Below are positions 55,472 through 63,198 of a stretch of 64,000 nucleotides of DNA, one piece after another. The notes beneath the pieces were generated by a model, which saw nothing but the letters and a program-made list of their open reading frames with translations, did not search any database and was not told the DNA's origin. Positions within the stretch are counted from its first letter, which is position 1, and each line of letters opens with the position of its first letter. Where the stretch lies: the NCBI GenBank assembly GCA_966424055.1, contig CBJLMB010000034.1, positions 1 through 64,000 of the forward strand. The letters run 5' to 3'. Origin of the DNA: Deminuibacter sp966424055 (GTDB taxonomy: Bacteria > Bacteroidota > Bacteroidia > Chitinophagales > Chitinophagaceae). Both the position numbers and the translations under genes were made by a program.

Positions 55472-56146
55472 TTATTCATACATCCACAATAAAACAGGCC
55501 GGGGGCTGGCATCCAGCCTGGGAATAAGGCGCTTTAAAAAAGCGGTTGATACCATGGCGCAGCCCAGGCTGTTGCAAATGGGCAGTGGGTAAACTTCTTT
55601 GTCGGGCACCATATAATAGCTGTGCAGCACAATATTGCGTTCAAAAGCCCTGCTATTGGTACTGTCTAGTCCATACAGCTTGTATGCTGTGCCAAAACTG
55701 CCCTTGTATTTATAGCCGATCTTATACCTGCCCTTGGCACTGCAGCCGCAACCGGGCCGGTTAGAAAATGCTGCTTCTGAAGAAAACCTATGGCCACAGG
55801 AGCCATGGGCCACCAGTGCAGCTGCAATAAGCGTGTCGGCCTGCAGGTCGTATACAAAAAAACGGTTTTGACCGCTGGGCAAATGCATATCCAGCAAAAA
55901 GCAGAAAGAGGTATTGAACTGGTGCTGCCTGCAGTAAGAAAGCGCCTGCCTGGCAACACTGCGTGTACGCATCATGCCTGCTTCAGCCCTGATAGCCGAT
56001 TGTTTTACACTACCGGCCGAGCCAGTGGCATGATAAAATGCATACACAAACAAAGTGAGGATGGCAGCTGTGCCGCAAAAAAGCAGAAAATTAAAATGCC
56101 ATTGCTTCCTCATATCAATGGGATGCAATGGCATGTATAAATCCAT
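55472..56146 (-). CDS. YkuD-like murein L,D-transpeptidase family protein
   Basis: A protein of up to 224 residues with one N-terminal membrane helix (about residues 17-37) and an extracytoplasmic domain of the YkuD_2 type. Motifs are LVAHGSCGH, FSNRPGCGCSAKGRY, YKLYGLDSTN, IVLHSYYMVP and the catalytic-cysteine segment CNSLGCAMVS. Such enzymes are expected to act on peptidoglycan cross-links, although this subfamily is little studied. The start is uncertain: ATG 56146 lies 6 bp behind the dxs stop, while ATG 56113 begins closer to the membrane helix. It is likely co-transcribed with dxs. Confidence 0.82.
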   Translation of the reverse strand: MDLYMPLHPIDMRKQWHFNFLLFCGTAAILTLFVYAFYHATGSAGSVKQSAIRAEAGMMRTRSVARQALSYCRQHQFNTSFCFLLDMHLPSGQNRFFVYDLQADTLIAAALVAHGSCGHRFSSEAAFSNRPGCGCSAKGRYKIGYKYKGSFGTAYKLYGLDSTNSRAFERNIVLHSYYMVPDKEVYPLPICNSLGCAMVSTAFLKRLIPRLDASPRPVLLWMYE

Positions 56147-56152
56147 AAAAAA

Positions 56153-58087
56153 TTATCCGGCTATCATCGTCGATACCCGTATTTTGTTTTTCATCATTTC
56201 CCTTACTGCTTCAGCTATTGCCTGGGCATCATAGCCGCATTCGCGGTGCAGTTCTTTGGGGGTGCCATGTTCAACAATACGGTCGGGGATACCCATGATC
56301 TTCACTTCGGCATGGTACTGATGTGCCGCCATGAACTCGAGCACTGCACTGCCAAAGCCACCTGTTACGGTACCATCTTCCACAGTGATGATTTTGCTGT
56401 ACCTGGCAAATACTTCATGCAGCAATGCTTCGTCCAGTGGTTTGGCAAAGCGCATATCATAATGTGCGGGATTGAGCCCTTCCGTTTTCAGTTCACGGAT
56501 GGCTGCTGTTGCAAAATTACCGGGATGTCCCAGGCTGAGAATGGCTATTTCATCACCATCTTTCAGCTTGCGGCCTTTGCCCACCTGCACTTCTTCAAAA
56601 GGTGTTCTCCATTCGGGCATCACCCCTTCGCCCCTGGGATAGCGGATAGCAAAGGGATGTGTATTGGAATCCAGCTGTGCGGTGTACATCAGGTTGCGCA
56701 GCTCCTGTTCGTTCATCGGGGCACTGATCACCATATTGGGTATACACCTGAGATAGGCAATATCATACGCACCATGATGCGTGGGGCCGTCTTCACCAAC
56801 CAGTCCGGCACGGTCGAGGCAAAGCACTACCGGCAGGTTTTGAATAGCGATATCATGCACTACCTGGTCATAAGCCCGCTGGGTAAAGGAGGAATAAATA
56901 TTACAGAACACCCGCATGCCCTGTGTGGCAAGCCCTGCGCTCAATGTGGCGGCATGCTGCTCGCAGATGCCTACATCAAAAGCACGGTCGGGCATTTTTT
57001 CCATCATGAACTTCAGTGAAGAGCCACTGGGCATAGCGGGGGTAATGCCCATGATCTTATCATTTTGCTCAGCCAGTTCAATGATCGTATGACCAAATAC
57101 ATCCTGGTATTTGGGCGGTTGTGGTTTATCGAATGCTTTTTTGTAGATCTCGCCGGTCACTTTATCAAAAAGACCTGGCGCATGCCATTTGGTCTGGTCT
57201 TTTTCGGCCTGGGCATAGCCCTTGCCCTTTACCGTAACAATATGCAGCAACTTGGCGCCGGGTATCTTCCGCAGGTCTTTCAGGGTATCTACCAGCTTGG
57301 TGATATTATGCCCGTCAATAGGACCGAAATAGCGTATTTTGAGCGATTCAAACAGGTTGCTGCTTTTGCTCACCATACCTTTTACACCGGTTTCCAGCTT
57401 ACTGGCCATTTCGCGGCTGAAGTTTTTGCCTACGGGCAGTTTACCCAGCAGGTTCCATACATCATCGCGCAGTTTGTTGTAGGTATGTGAAGTGGAGATA
57501 TCTGTCAGGTATTCTTTCAGTGCGCCCACATTGGGGTCGATGCTCATGCAGTTATCATTCAGGATAATCAGCATATCTGCATCGGCCACACCTGCATGGT
57601 TCAGGGCTTCAAACGCCATACCTGCGGTCATGGCACCATCACCGATCACGGCAACAGATTTCCGGTTTTCTTTTTTGTATTTAGCAGCCATTGCCATACC
57701 CAGGGCCGCAGAAATAGAAGTGGAAGAATGACCTACGCCGAAGGTATCATATTCGCTTTCTGAGCGCTTCGGAAACCCGCTTAATCCGCCGTATTTGCGG
57801 TTGGTGGCAAAATTATCGCGGCGGCCGGTAAGTATTTTATGGCCGTATGCCTGGTGGCCTACGTCCCATACCAGCTGATCGTAAGGGGTATTGTACACAT
57901 AATGCAATGCCACACTCAGTTCTACCACACCAAGGCTGGCCGCGAAATGGCCGCCATAAACACTTACCACGTCAATAATATACTGCCGTAATTCGTCACA
58001 AACCTGATGTAATTGCTCTTTGCTCAGTTTTTTCAAGTCAGCGGGGCTATCGATGGAGCGCAGCAGTGGGCCAGGCGTAATATCCAT
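56153..58087 (-). CDS. dxs: 1-deoxy-D-xylulose-5-phosphate synthase
   Basis: A 644-residue TPP enzyme that condenses pyruvate and glyceraldehyde 3-phosphate, the first step of the MEP isoprenoid pathway. The N-terminal motif DVGHQAYGHKILTGR, the TPP site GDGAMTAGMAFEALNHAG, then DGHNITKLVDTL, CEQHAATLSAGLA and DRAGLVGEDGPTHHGAYD are all complete. The ATG at 58087 was preferred to one 6 bp upstream. The YkuD-like gene follows by 6 bp. Confidence 0.96.
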   Translation of the reverse strand: MDITPGPLLRSIDSPADLKKLSKEQLHQVCDELRQYIIDVVSVYGGHFAASLGVVELSVALHYVYNTPYDQLVWDVGHQAYGHKILTGRRDNFATNRKYGGLSGFPKRSESEYDTFGVGHSSTSISAALGMAMAAKYKKENRKSVAVIGDGAMTAGMAFEALNHAGVADADMLIILNDNCMSIDPNVGALKEYLTDISTSHTYNKLRDDVWNLLGKLPVGKNFSREMASKLETGVKGMVSKSSNLFESLKIRYFGPIDGHNITKLVDTLKDLRKIPGAKLLHIVTVKGKGYAQAEKDQTKWHAPGLFDKVTGEIYKKAFDKPQPPKYQDVFGHTIIELAEQNDKIMGITPAMPSGSSLKFMMEKMPDRAFDVGICEQHAATLSAGLATQGMRVFCNIYSSFTQRAYDQVVHDIAIQNLPVVLCLDRAGLVGEDGPTHHGAYDIAYLRCIPNMVISAPMNEQELRNLMYTAQLDSNTHPFAIRYPRGEGVMPEWRTPFEEVQVGKGRKLKDGDEIAILSLGHPGNFATAAIRELKTEGLNPAHYDMRFAKPLDEALLHEVFARYSKIITVEDGTVTGGFGSAVLEFMAAHQYHAEVKIMGIPDRIVEHGTPKELHRECGYDAQAIAEAVREMMKNKIRVSTMIAG

Positions 58088-58272
58088 GAACATTGAATTT
58101 ATAGTGTAAAAGTACTATTTTCAATCGGTTTGCAGGGCCGCCGGCTAATTAAATAAGTAGTTGACAATCAGTTGTGTTTTATTTGCGTAAAAAAACAAAT
58201 AGCTTAAATTGCCAGATACACAGATAAAATACCTCTAATCAAAATTATATCCTGAACAAATGGGGTACTCGC

Positions 58273-58280
58273 TAAATTTG
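58273..58280 (+). promoter_or_regulatory. Candidate -7 element for the LytS-like kinase gene
   Basis: TAAATTTG matches TAnnTTTG exactly and lies only 8 nt before the ATG at 58289. No -33 TTG is well spaced. Confidence 0.42.
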
Positions 58281-58288
58281 GGCTTAAC

Positions 58289-59344
58289 ATGCTGAGGAAA
58301 ATTTCACCATACTGGTTGTGTCAGATAGGGGGATGGACGTTCTATTGCCTGTTGTATATTTTTTTCTATTATACCATACGCACAAAACCTCAGCCTGTTT
58401 TCTGGGAAGAACTGTTGATCCAGATCACGGTAGGCCCCATCGCTTCTCACTGGATGCGCAATTTTATCAAGGCTTTCCATTTGATGAAAGTGCCTTTTAC
58501 CAGTGCCCGGCAAATCATCCTGCTCTTCCTCACCACGCTTTTATTCGCTTTTCTGAATGCCTTTATCAATGTGAATATTGAAGACCTGCTGGGTATAGAC
58601 ATATACGGCAACAAAGAATATTCACTGTTCAATAAAACCGTGCGTGGTGCCTCCGGTACATTCATGATCCTGTTTATCTGGAACCTTTTTTATTTTATTG
58701 CCCATTATATTATGAAAAGCAGGGCTGAACAGATGGATAAAATTCACCTGGAAAGCCTGGTAAAAGAATTGGAGCTGAAGACCATCAAGGCGCATATTAA
58801 CCCGCATTTCATTTTTAATGCATTGAACAGCATACGTGCACTGGTGGATGAAAACCCTGAAAGGGCCCGTACCGCCATTACCGAGCTAAGCAATATCCTG
58901 CGCAGCAGCATGCAGGCAGAAAAACTGGAAACCACTTCGCTGGAACGTGAGCTGAATATTGTACAGGATTACCTGGCACTGGAACATATCCGTTTTGAAG
59001 ACAGGCTGCGGGTAGAATACGATATTGATGAAGATACGCTTGACCAGCCCGTACCGCCCATGATGCTGCAGACACTGGTGGAAAATGCCATTAAACACGG
59101 CATCAGCAAACAGGTAGACGGCGGCAAGATCAAAATTATTTCTGATTTCAGGGAAAACCACCACGAACTGATTGTTCAGAACACTGGTAAAATGAACGGC
59201 CATGCCAGTAATGATGGTTTTGGACTGGCCAGCACCAGCAACCGGCTGAAACTGTTGTTTGGTTCAAAAGCCTATTTTGAGATCAAGGATGTAGATGATA
59301 ATATTGTTGAAGCAAAAGTGATTATGCCCGTACACGGGTTATAA
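58289..59344 (+). CDS. LytS-type sensor histidine kinase
   Basis: A 351-residue kinase with four N-terminal membrane helices (residues ~10-150) and no obvious extracytoplasmic sensor. The His_kinase motif HINPHFIFNALNSIRALV carries the phosphorylated His. The ATPase domain follows, with PPMMLQTLVENAIKHG and GFGLASTSNRLKLLFG. It should phosphorylate the LytTR regulator encoded 60 bp downstream. The signal is unknown. Confidence 0.93.
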   Translation: MLRKISPYWLCQIGGWTFYCLLYIFFYYTIRTKPQPVFWEELLIQITVGPIASHWMRNFIKAFHLMKVPFTSARQIILLFLTTLLFAFLNAFINVNIEDLLGIDIYGNKEYSLFNKTVRGASGTFMILFIWNLFYFIAHYIMKSRAEQMDKIHLESLVKELELKTIKAHINPHFIFNALNSIRALVDENPERARTAITELSNILRSSMQAEKLETTSLERELNIVQDYLALEHIRFEDRLRVEYDIDEDTLDQPVPPMMLQTLVENAIKHGISKQVDGGKIKIISDFRENHHELIVQNTGKMNGHASNDGFGLASTSNRLKLLFGSKAYFEIKDVDDNIVEAKVIMPVHGL

Positions 59345-59404
59345 CAGGAACACTTGCTCAACAGTGAGCGAAATACCTTTATGTATGCACATAAAATGTT
59401 AGAT

Positions 59405-60139
59405 ATGCCTATCAAAGCCATTATTGTGGACGATGAACGTCTGGCCAGAAATGAACTGAAGAAATTGTTGCAGGAGCACGGGGAGATCGATGTGATCGAT
59501 GAAGCTTCCAATGTGGATGAGGGAATAGAGAAAATAGAAACCCAGAATCCTGAATTGATTTTCCTGGATATCCAGATGCCCGGCAAAACCGGGTTCGATC
59601 TGCTGGCAGAACTGGAAAAAGCCCCCCGCGTTATTTTTACTACCGCATATGATGAATATGCCCTCAAAGCTTTTGAGGTGAACGCGCTGGACTACCTGCT
59701 GAAACCGATAGAACCCAAGCGCCTTGCCGATGCAGTACACAAACTGCAGGACGAAATAAGCAAGGAGAAAGCCGATGAAAATGGCTTTGTTAACCGCGGG
59801 CCTTTAACCGATACCGACCAGGTGTTTGTAAAAGACGGCGAACGCTGCTGGTTTGTAAAACTGGGCGAAATAAGGCTGTTTGAAAGCGTAGGCAACTATG
59901 CCAAAGTTTTTTTCGGCAACAACAAACCGCTTATCCTGAAATCGCTCAACGCACTGGAAGAACGGTTGGATGACCGCATTTTTTTCCGTGCCAACCGCAA
60001 GCACATCATTAATCTCCGCTGGATCGAAAAAATAGAACCTTATTTTAACGGGGGACTTCTACTGGAACTGAAAGGTGGTGAAAAAATAGAAGTCAGCCGC
60101 AGGCAAACGGTCAAGTTCAAAGAAATGATGAGCCTGTAG
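59405..60139 (+). CDS. LytTR-type response regulator
   Basis: A 244-residue regulator. The receiver domain has acidic residues D9 and D10 and the phosphorylated D55 in FLDIQMPGKTG, with Thr and Lys of the active site in FTTAYDEYALKAFEVNALDYLLKP. The C-terminal LytTR DNA-binding domain reads IRLFESVGNYAKVFF and FFRANRKHIINLRWIEKIEP. The ATG at 59405 begins PIKAIIVDDE, the normal start; 59396 and 59354 are possible longer starts. It is paired with the upstream kinase. Confidence 0.93.
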   Translation: MPIKAIIVDDERLARNELKKLLQEHGEIDVIDEASNVDEGIEKIETQNPELIFLDIQMPGKTGFDLLAELEKAPRVIFTTAYDEYALKAFEVNALDYLLKPIEPKRLADAVHKLQDEISKEKADENGFVNRGPLTDTDQVFVKDGERCWFVKLGEIRLFESVGNYAKVFFGNNKPLILKSLNALEERLDDRIFFRANRKHIINLRWIEKIEPYFNGGLLLELKGGEKIEVSRRQTVKFKEMMSL

Positions 60140-60380
60140 CTTTCAGCACTGGTTGCAGGGAAAAACTTCCCGAAAATTGTTACAGCCATAAACATAAAGA
60201 AAATGGGAGGCCGCAGCTTCCATGGCAGGCTTTTGCGCCTGCTTTTCTATTGATTATATTTATTTAAAGAAACGGGTAAATAGCAGTGCCTGTACTGCAG
60301 TGTTCTGTCCCGGATCATCTCTTTTTTCAACAGGGTGGGGTAATACAACGCCTGCCACATTAAAAAACAAATACGAACGG

Positions 60381-61667
60381 ATGAAACAATTGATCATCAT
60401 TGCCGCTTTTATTGCGGGATCCATCTTGTCTTTTGCACAGAATATTGACCGCCTGATCAACAAAGAAGAAGTAGAGAAAATAGAAAAAATACTGTCTGCC
60501 GATGATATGCAGGGTCGCAAAGCAGGCACACCCGGTAATGAAAAAGCTGCTGCTTTTATTGCCGGTGAATTTAAAAAAACAGGCTTGCAAACCTGGAATG
60601 GCAGCAACAGCTTCCTGCAGCATTTCAGCATGGTACAGCCCAGGCTTATCAGTCAAAGCGGCACACTCGATCAGCAGAACATAGACAGCAAAAATATGAT
60701 CGTATTTACCTCGCAGCCCGGGCTTACTGTAACTGAGCAATCGGGGTATGAACAGAAAACAATTGCACCGGGTGGTAACCTGTTTGCTTCTATAATGTCG
60801 CTGCTCCAGTCTGATAAAAACTATATCGTATGGGTCGATCCTTCTTTCAGCAATATTTTCCCAAGGCTTTCCAGGCTGAAAAGCATGTTGTTTAAATCTG
60901 CCGGTAGCGTGATCATGGTTATGACCGATAAAAAGCCTGCTGCTTTCCGGATAGAAGCCCAACACCATATCACCGAACAAAAGCTGATGAATGTGGTGGG
61001 AATACTGCCTGGCAAAAGCAGGAAGAACGAATATGTTATTTTCTCCAGCCATTTCGATCACCTGGGTATTGCGGAAAAACCGGAGAACGGCGATTCTGTA
61101 TACAATGGCGCCAATGATGATGCTGCCGGCACTACCGCTGTGATGATGCTGGCGCGGTATTTCAAAGCGATGGGTAACAATGAGCGCACCCTTATTTTTG
61201 CTGCTTTCAATGCTGAAGAGATCGGCGGTTTCGGATCACAGTATTTTTCAAAACAGTTCGATCCTGCCAAAGTGATGGCCATGTTTAATATTGAGATGAT
61301 CGGTACTGAATCGAAATGGGGCCGTAATTCGGCTTATATCACCGGTTATGAAAAAACAGATATGGGAAAGATCCTGGAGAAAAACCTGGCAGGCTCTGGT
61401 TTTACGTTCTATCCCGATCCTTACACACAGGAAGACTTGTTTTACCGTTCAGACAATGCTGCCCTGGCCAGGCTGGGCGTACCTGCGCATACCATCTCCA
61501 CTTCTAAAATGGATAATGAACCCAACTATCACAAGCTGAGTGATGAAATAGGTACCCTTGATATGGCCAATATGGCCGCAATAATCAAGGCCATCGCCAT
61601 CAGTTCAGCCTCTATTATCAAAGGTACAGATACGCCATCGAGAGTAAATACGGCAGATTTGAAATAG
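60381..61667 (+). CDS. Secreted M28 family peptidase
   Basis: A 428-residue zinc exopeptidase. A signal peptide (MKQLIIIAAFIAGSILSFAQ) precedes a prodomain-like region (residues ~25-190). The di-zinc catalytic domain follows, with SSHFDHLGI, NGANDDAAGTTAVMML, the general base in FAAFNAEEIGGFG and FNIEMIGTESKWG, and a last His in NYHKLSDE. It is probably an aminopeptidase in the periplasm or outside. The ATG at 60381 was chosen for the signal peptide. The sequence behind its stop is a GTAC repeat unit. Confidence 0.92.
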   Translation: MKQLIIIAAFIAGSILSFAQNIDRLINKEEVEKIEKILSADDMQGRKAGTPGNEKAAAFIAGEFKKTGLQTWNGSNSFLQHFSMVQPRLISQSGTLDQQNIDSKNMIVFTSQPGLTVTEQSGYEQKTIAPGGNLFASIMSLLQSDKNYIVWVDPSFSNIFPRLSRLKSMLFKSAGSVIMVMTDKKPAAFRIEAQHHITEQKLMNVVGILPGKSRKNEYVIFSSHFDHLGIAEKPENGDSVYNGANDDAAGTTAVMMLARYFKAMGNNERTLIFAAFNAEEIGGFGSQYFSKQFDPAKVMAMFNIEMIGTESKWGRNSAYITGYEKTDMGKILEKNLAGSGFTFYPDPYTQEDLFYRSDNAALARLGVPAHTISTSKMDNEPNYHKLSDEIGTLDMANMAAIIKAIAISSASIIKGTDTPSRVNTADLK

Positions 61668-61672
61668 CATTC

Positions 61673-61770
61673 GATGTACGGTGTACGATGTGGGATGTAC
61701 GATGGTTGAAGTGGGAAATACGAAGTACGATATGGATGAATAGCGTAGTTTGTACTCGTACTTCTAACTG
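61673..61770 (-). repeat. GTAC hairpin repeat unit behind the M28 gene
   Basis: One unit of the family seen at 48819-49080, in reverse orientation. It starts 6 bp after the M28 stop with GATGTACGGTGTACGATG, continues with GGGATGTACGATGG, and has the complementary arm (tactcgtacttc) near 61752-61763. Bases 61673-61705 match the reverse complement of 61996-62028 at 30 of 33 positions. Confidence 0.8.
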
Positions 61771-61797
61771 GCATATAACAAAACAACCTAAACACAT

Positions 61798-61858
61798 AAA
61801 ATCCGGAGCCATCAGCGCGATAATACCGTTCTGTTGTCTCCGGATTTTATTTTTTATT
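61798..61858 (+). terminator. Terminator-like long hairpin between convergent genes
   Basis: AAAATCCGGAG (61798-61808) pairs perfectly with CTCCGGATTTT (61838-61848), and ATTTTTTATT follows. The 29-nt loop is unusually long. Confidence 0.65.
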
Positions 61859-61970
61859 AGCAAGCAACCCAAAATATCAAATAATATAAAGTACGAAAAG
61901 AATCAATTGATCACTGATCTACACATCACACATCCCCATCACACATCAAATAATACAAACAGTCAATGAT

Positions 61971-62028
61971 GAAGTAAGAAGTACCACTATGCCCCACATC
62001 GTACATCCCACATCGTACATTGTACATC
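61971..62028 (+). repeat. GTAC hairpin repeat unit behind the GGGP-synthase gene
   Basis: GAAGTAAGAAGTACC, a short spacer, then CATCGTACATCCCACATCGTAC and TTGTACATC. It is close to unit 1 at 48841-48909 (gtaagaagtac, then cgtacatcccacattgtac). Its end overlaps the stop codon (62027-62029) of the minus-strand gene. Together with 61673-61705 it flanks a ~290-bp interval as an inverted repeat. Confidence 0.8.
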
Positions 62029-62782
62029 ATTTCACTGGATCGAGCTGATGAACAGCGTCGCTCATTTCTTTGATCAGGGAGGCATCTTTTTCAATGGCAT
62101 TGCCTACTACGATAACATCGGCACCTGCCTTGCAGTTACGGTAAGCTTTTTCCGGTTCAGTGATACCTCCGCCGATGATCAGGGGGGATTCAATATGAGA
62201 AGCCACTTTCTCGATCATGGTTTCGGTAATGGGACGTTTGGCACCACTGCCGGCATCCATGTAAATCAGTTGCATGCCCAGCATTTCGCCGGCCATGGCG
62301 GTACACATGGCAATCTCATTTTTATCGGATGGAATGGGGGAAGCATTGGAAATATAAGAAACAGTGGTAGGCGCACCTCCGTCAATGACCATATAACCGG
62401 TGGGCATAATTTCGAGCCCGCTTTTTTTAACGATCGGGGCACTGATAACATGCTGGCCGATAAGCAACTCGGGATTACGGCCCGAGATAAGGGACAGGTA
62501 TAAAAGTGCGTCGGCATATTTGCTTACCTGCGAGGGCGAGCCGGGAAACAGGATAACAGGAATATCACAGGCCGCTTTCAGTTGCTGAATACACTCATCC
62601 AGGTTATTATCAATAACCAGGCTGCCACCTACAAAGAAATAATCCACACCTGCATCAACGGCAAGCGTGATCAGCTGGTCAATTTTGGGAGCATCCACTT
62701 TATCGGGGTCGATCAGCACAGTGAAAGACTTCCGCCTTGTTTTTTTTCTTTCCGTAAACTGTTGGTATAAGTTGTGCTTCAT
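62027..62782 (-). CDS. Geranylgeranylglyceryl/heptaprenylglyceryl-phosphate synthase family protein
   Basis: A 251-residue TIM-barrel prenyltransferase. The phosphate- and substrate-binding segments are FTVLIDPDKVD, FVGGSLVIDNN, ILFPGSPSQVSKYADALLYLSLISGRNP, YMDAGSGAKRPI and the C-terminal IIGGGITEPEKA with GADVIVVGNAIEKD. In archaea this reaction (sn-glycerol-1-phosphate plus a polyprenyl diphosphate) starts ether-lipid synthesis. Group II homologues are known in Bacteroidota, where their product's role is unclear. No G1P dehydrogenase is in the window. PcrB is a related alternative name. Confidence 0.92.
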   Translation of the reverse strand: MKHNLYQQFTERKKTRRKSFTVLIDPDKVDAPKIDQLITLAVDAGVDYFFVGGSLVIDNNLDECIQQLKAACDIPVILFPGSPSQVSKYADALLYLSLISGRNPELLIGQHVISAPIVKKSGLEIMPTGYMVIDGGAPTTVSYISNASPIPSDKNEIAMCTAMAGEMLGMQLIYMDAGSGAKRPITETMIEKVASHIESPLIIGGGITEPEKAYRNCKAGADVIVVGNAIEKDASLIKEMSDAVHQLDPVK

Positions 62783-63198
62783 GTAATTTAAATGGGTGCT
62801 TTTGCAAAAATGCGAAAAAGTTTTTTGTTTAAGGGGGGGATTTTTTTATATAAAACTTCTTTAAATGTAAAAGTCTTTAAAAGTAAGTACACTAAATGGG
62901 AACGGATAGATTTTATTAAAGACCATAAACGGCAGGCAATCTGGAACGCGAATTTATACTACTATAATACAAAATTTCAGCCAAATTTCGGGGGGCCTGG
63001 CCGTTAAAAATAGTCACACTTGTGCAGAAACTTTCAAAACCAATGTGGGGCTGCAATAGCGTGAAATAACCCTGCATTTTCCACAGTTTGTTGATATTTC
63101 AGGCCTTGAGAATTGCAGATAGAAGGATATTTTCGACAACTGCTTCATAGTTTCTTAACATTCGAAAATTAATTTAATTAACCATAAATCAACTGGCT
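62783..63198. other. AT-rich intergenic region before the B12-dependent reductase gene
   Basis: A 416-bp stretch holding no convincing gene. A run of G then T lies near 62833-62848, and the palindrome TTTTGCAAAA is at about 62810-62819. No cobalamin-riboswitch B12 box and no exact TAnnTTTG before the reductase were found. TATTTTCG near 63110 is one mismatch from the -7 consensus. The long leader could carry regulation that I cannot identify. Confidence 0.5.

Noticed and set aside
61673..62028. Insertion sequence with terminal inverted repeats
   Set aside because: No transposase reading frame lies between the ends, and the ends match stand-alone repeat units elsewhere in the window.
62792..63007. 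71-residue open frame upstream of nrdJ
   Set aside because: It is AT-rich, lacks a promoter motif and resembles no known family; probably chance.
63071..63085. DnaA-box-like TTTTCCACA before nrdJ and similar TGTGGAA/TTGTGGG sequences near 9720-9740
   Set aside because: Each differs from TTATCCACA, they are isolated, and there is no cluster, AT-rich unwinding region or dnaA gene to support an origin.
62783..63198. Cobalamin riboswitch before nrdJ
   Set aside because: The B12-box consensus (GCCACTG and partner segments) was not found by eye; a covariance scan would settle it.
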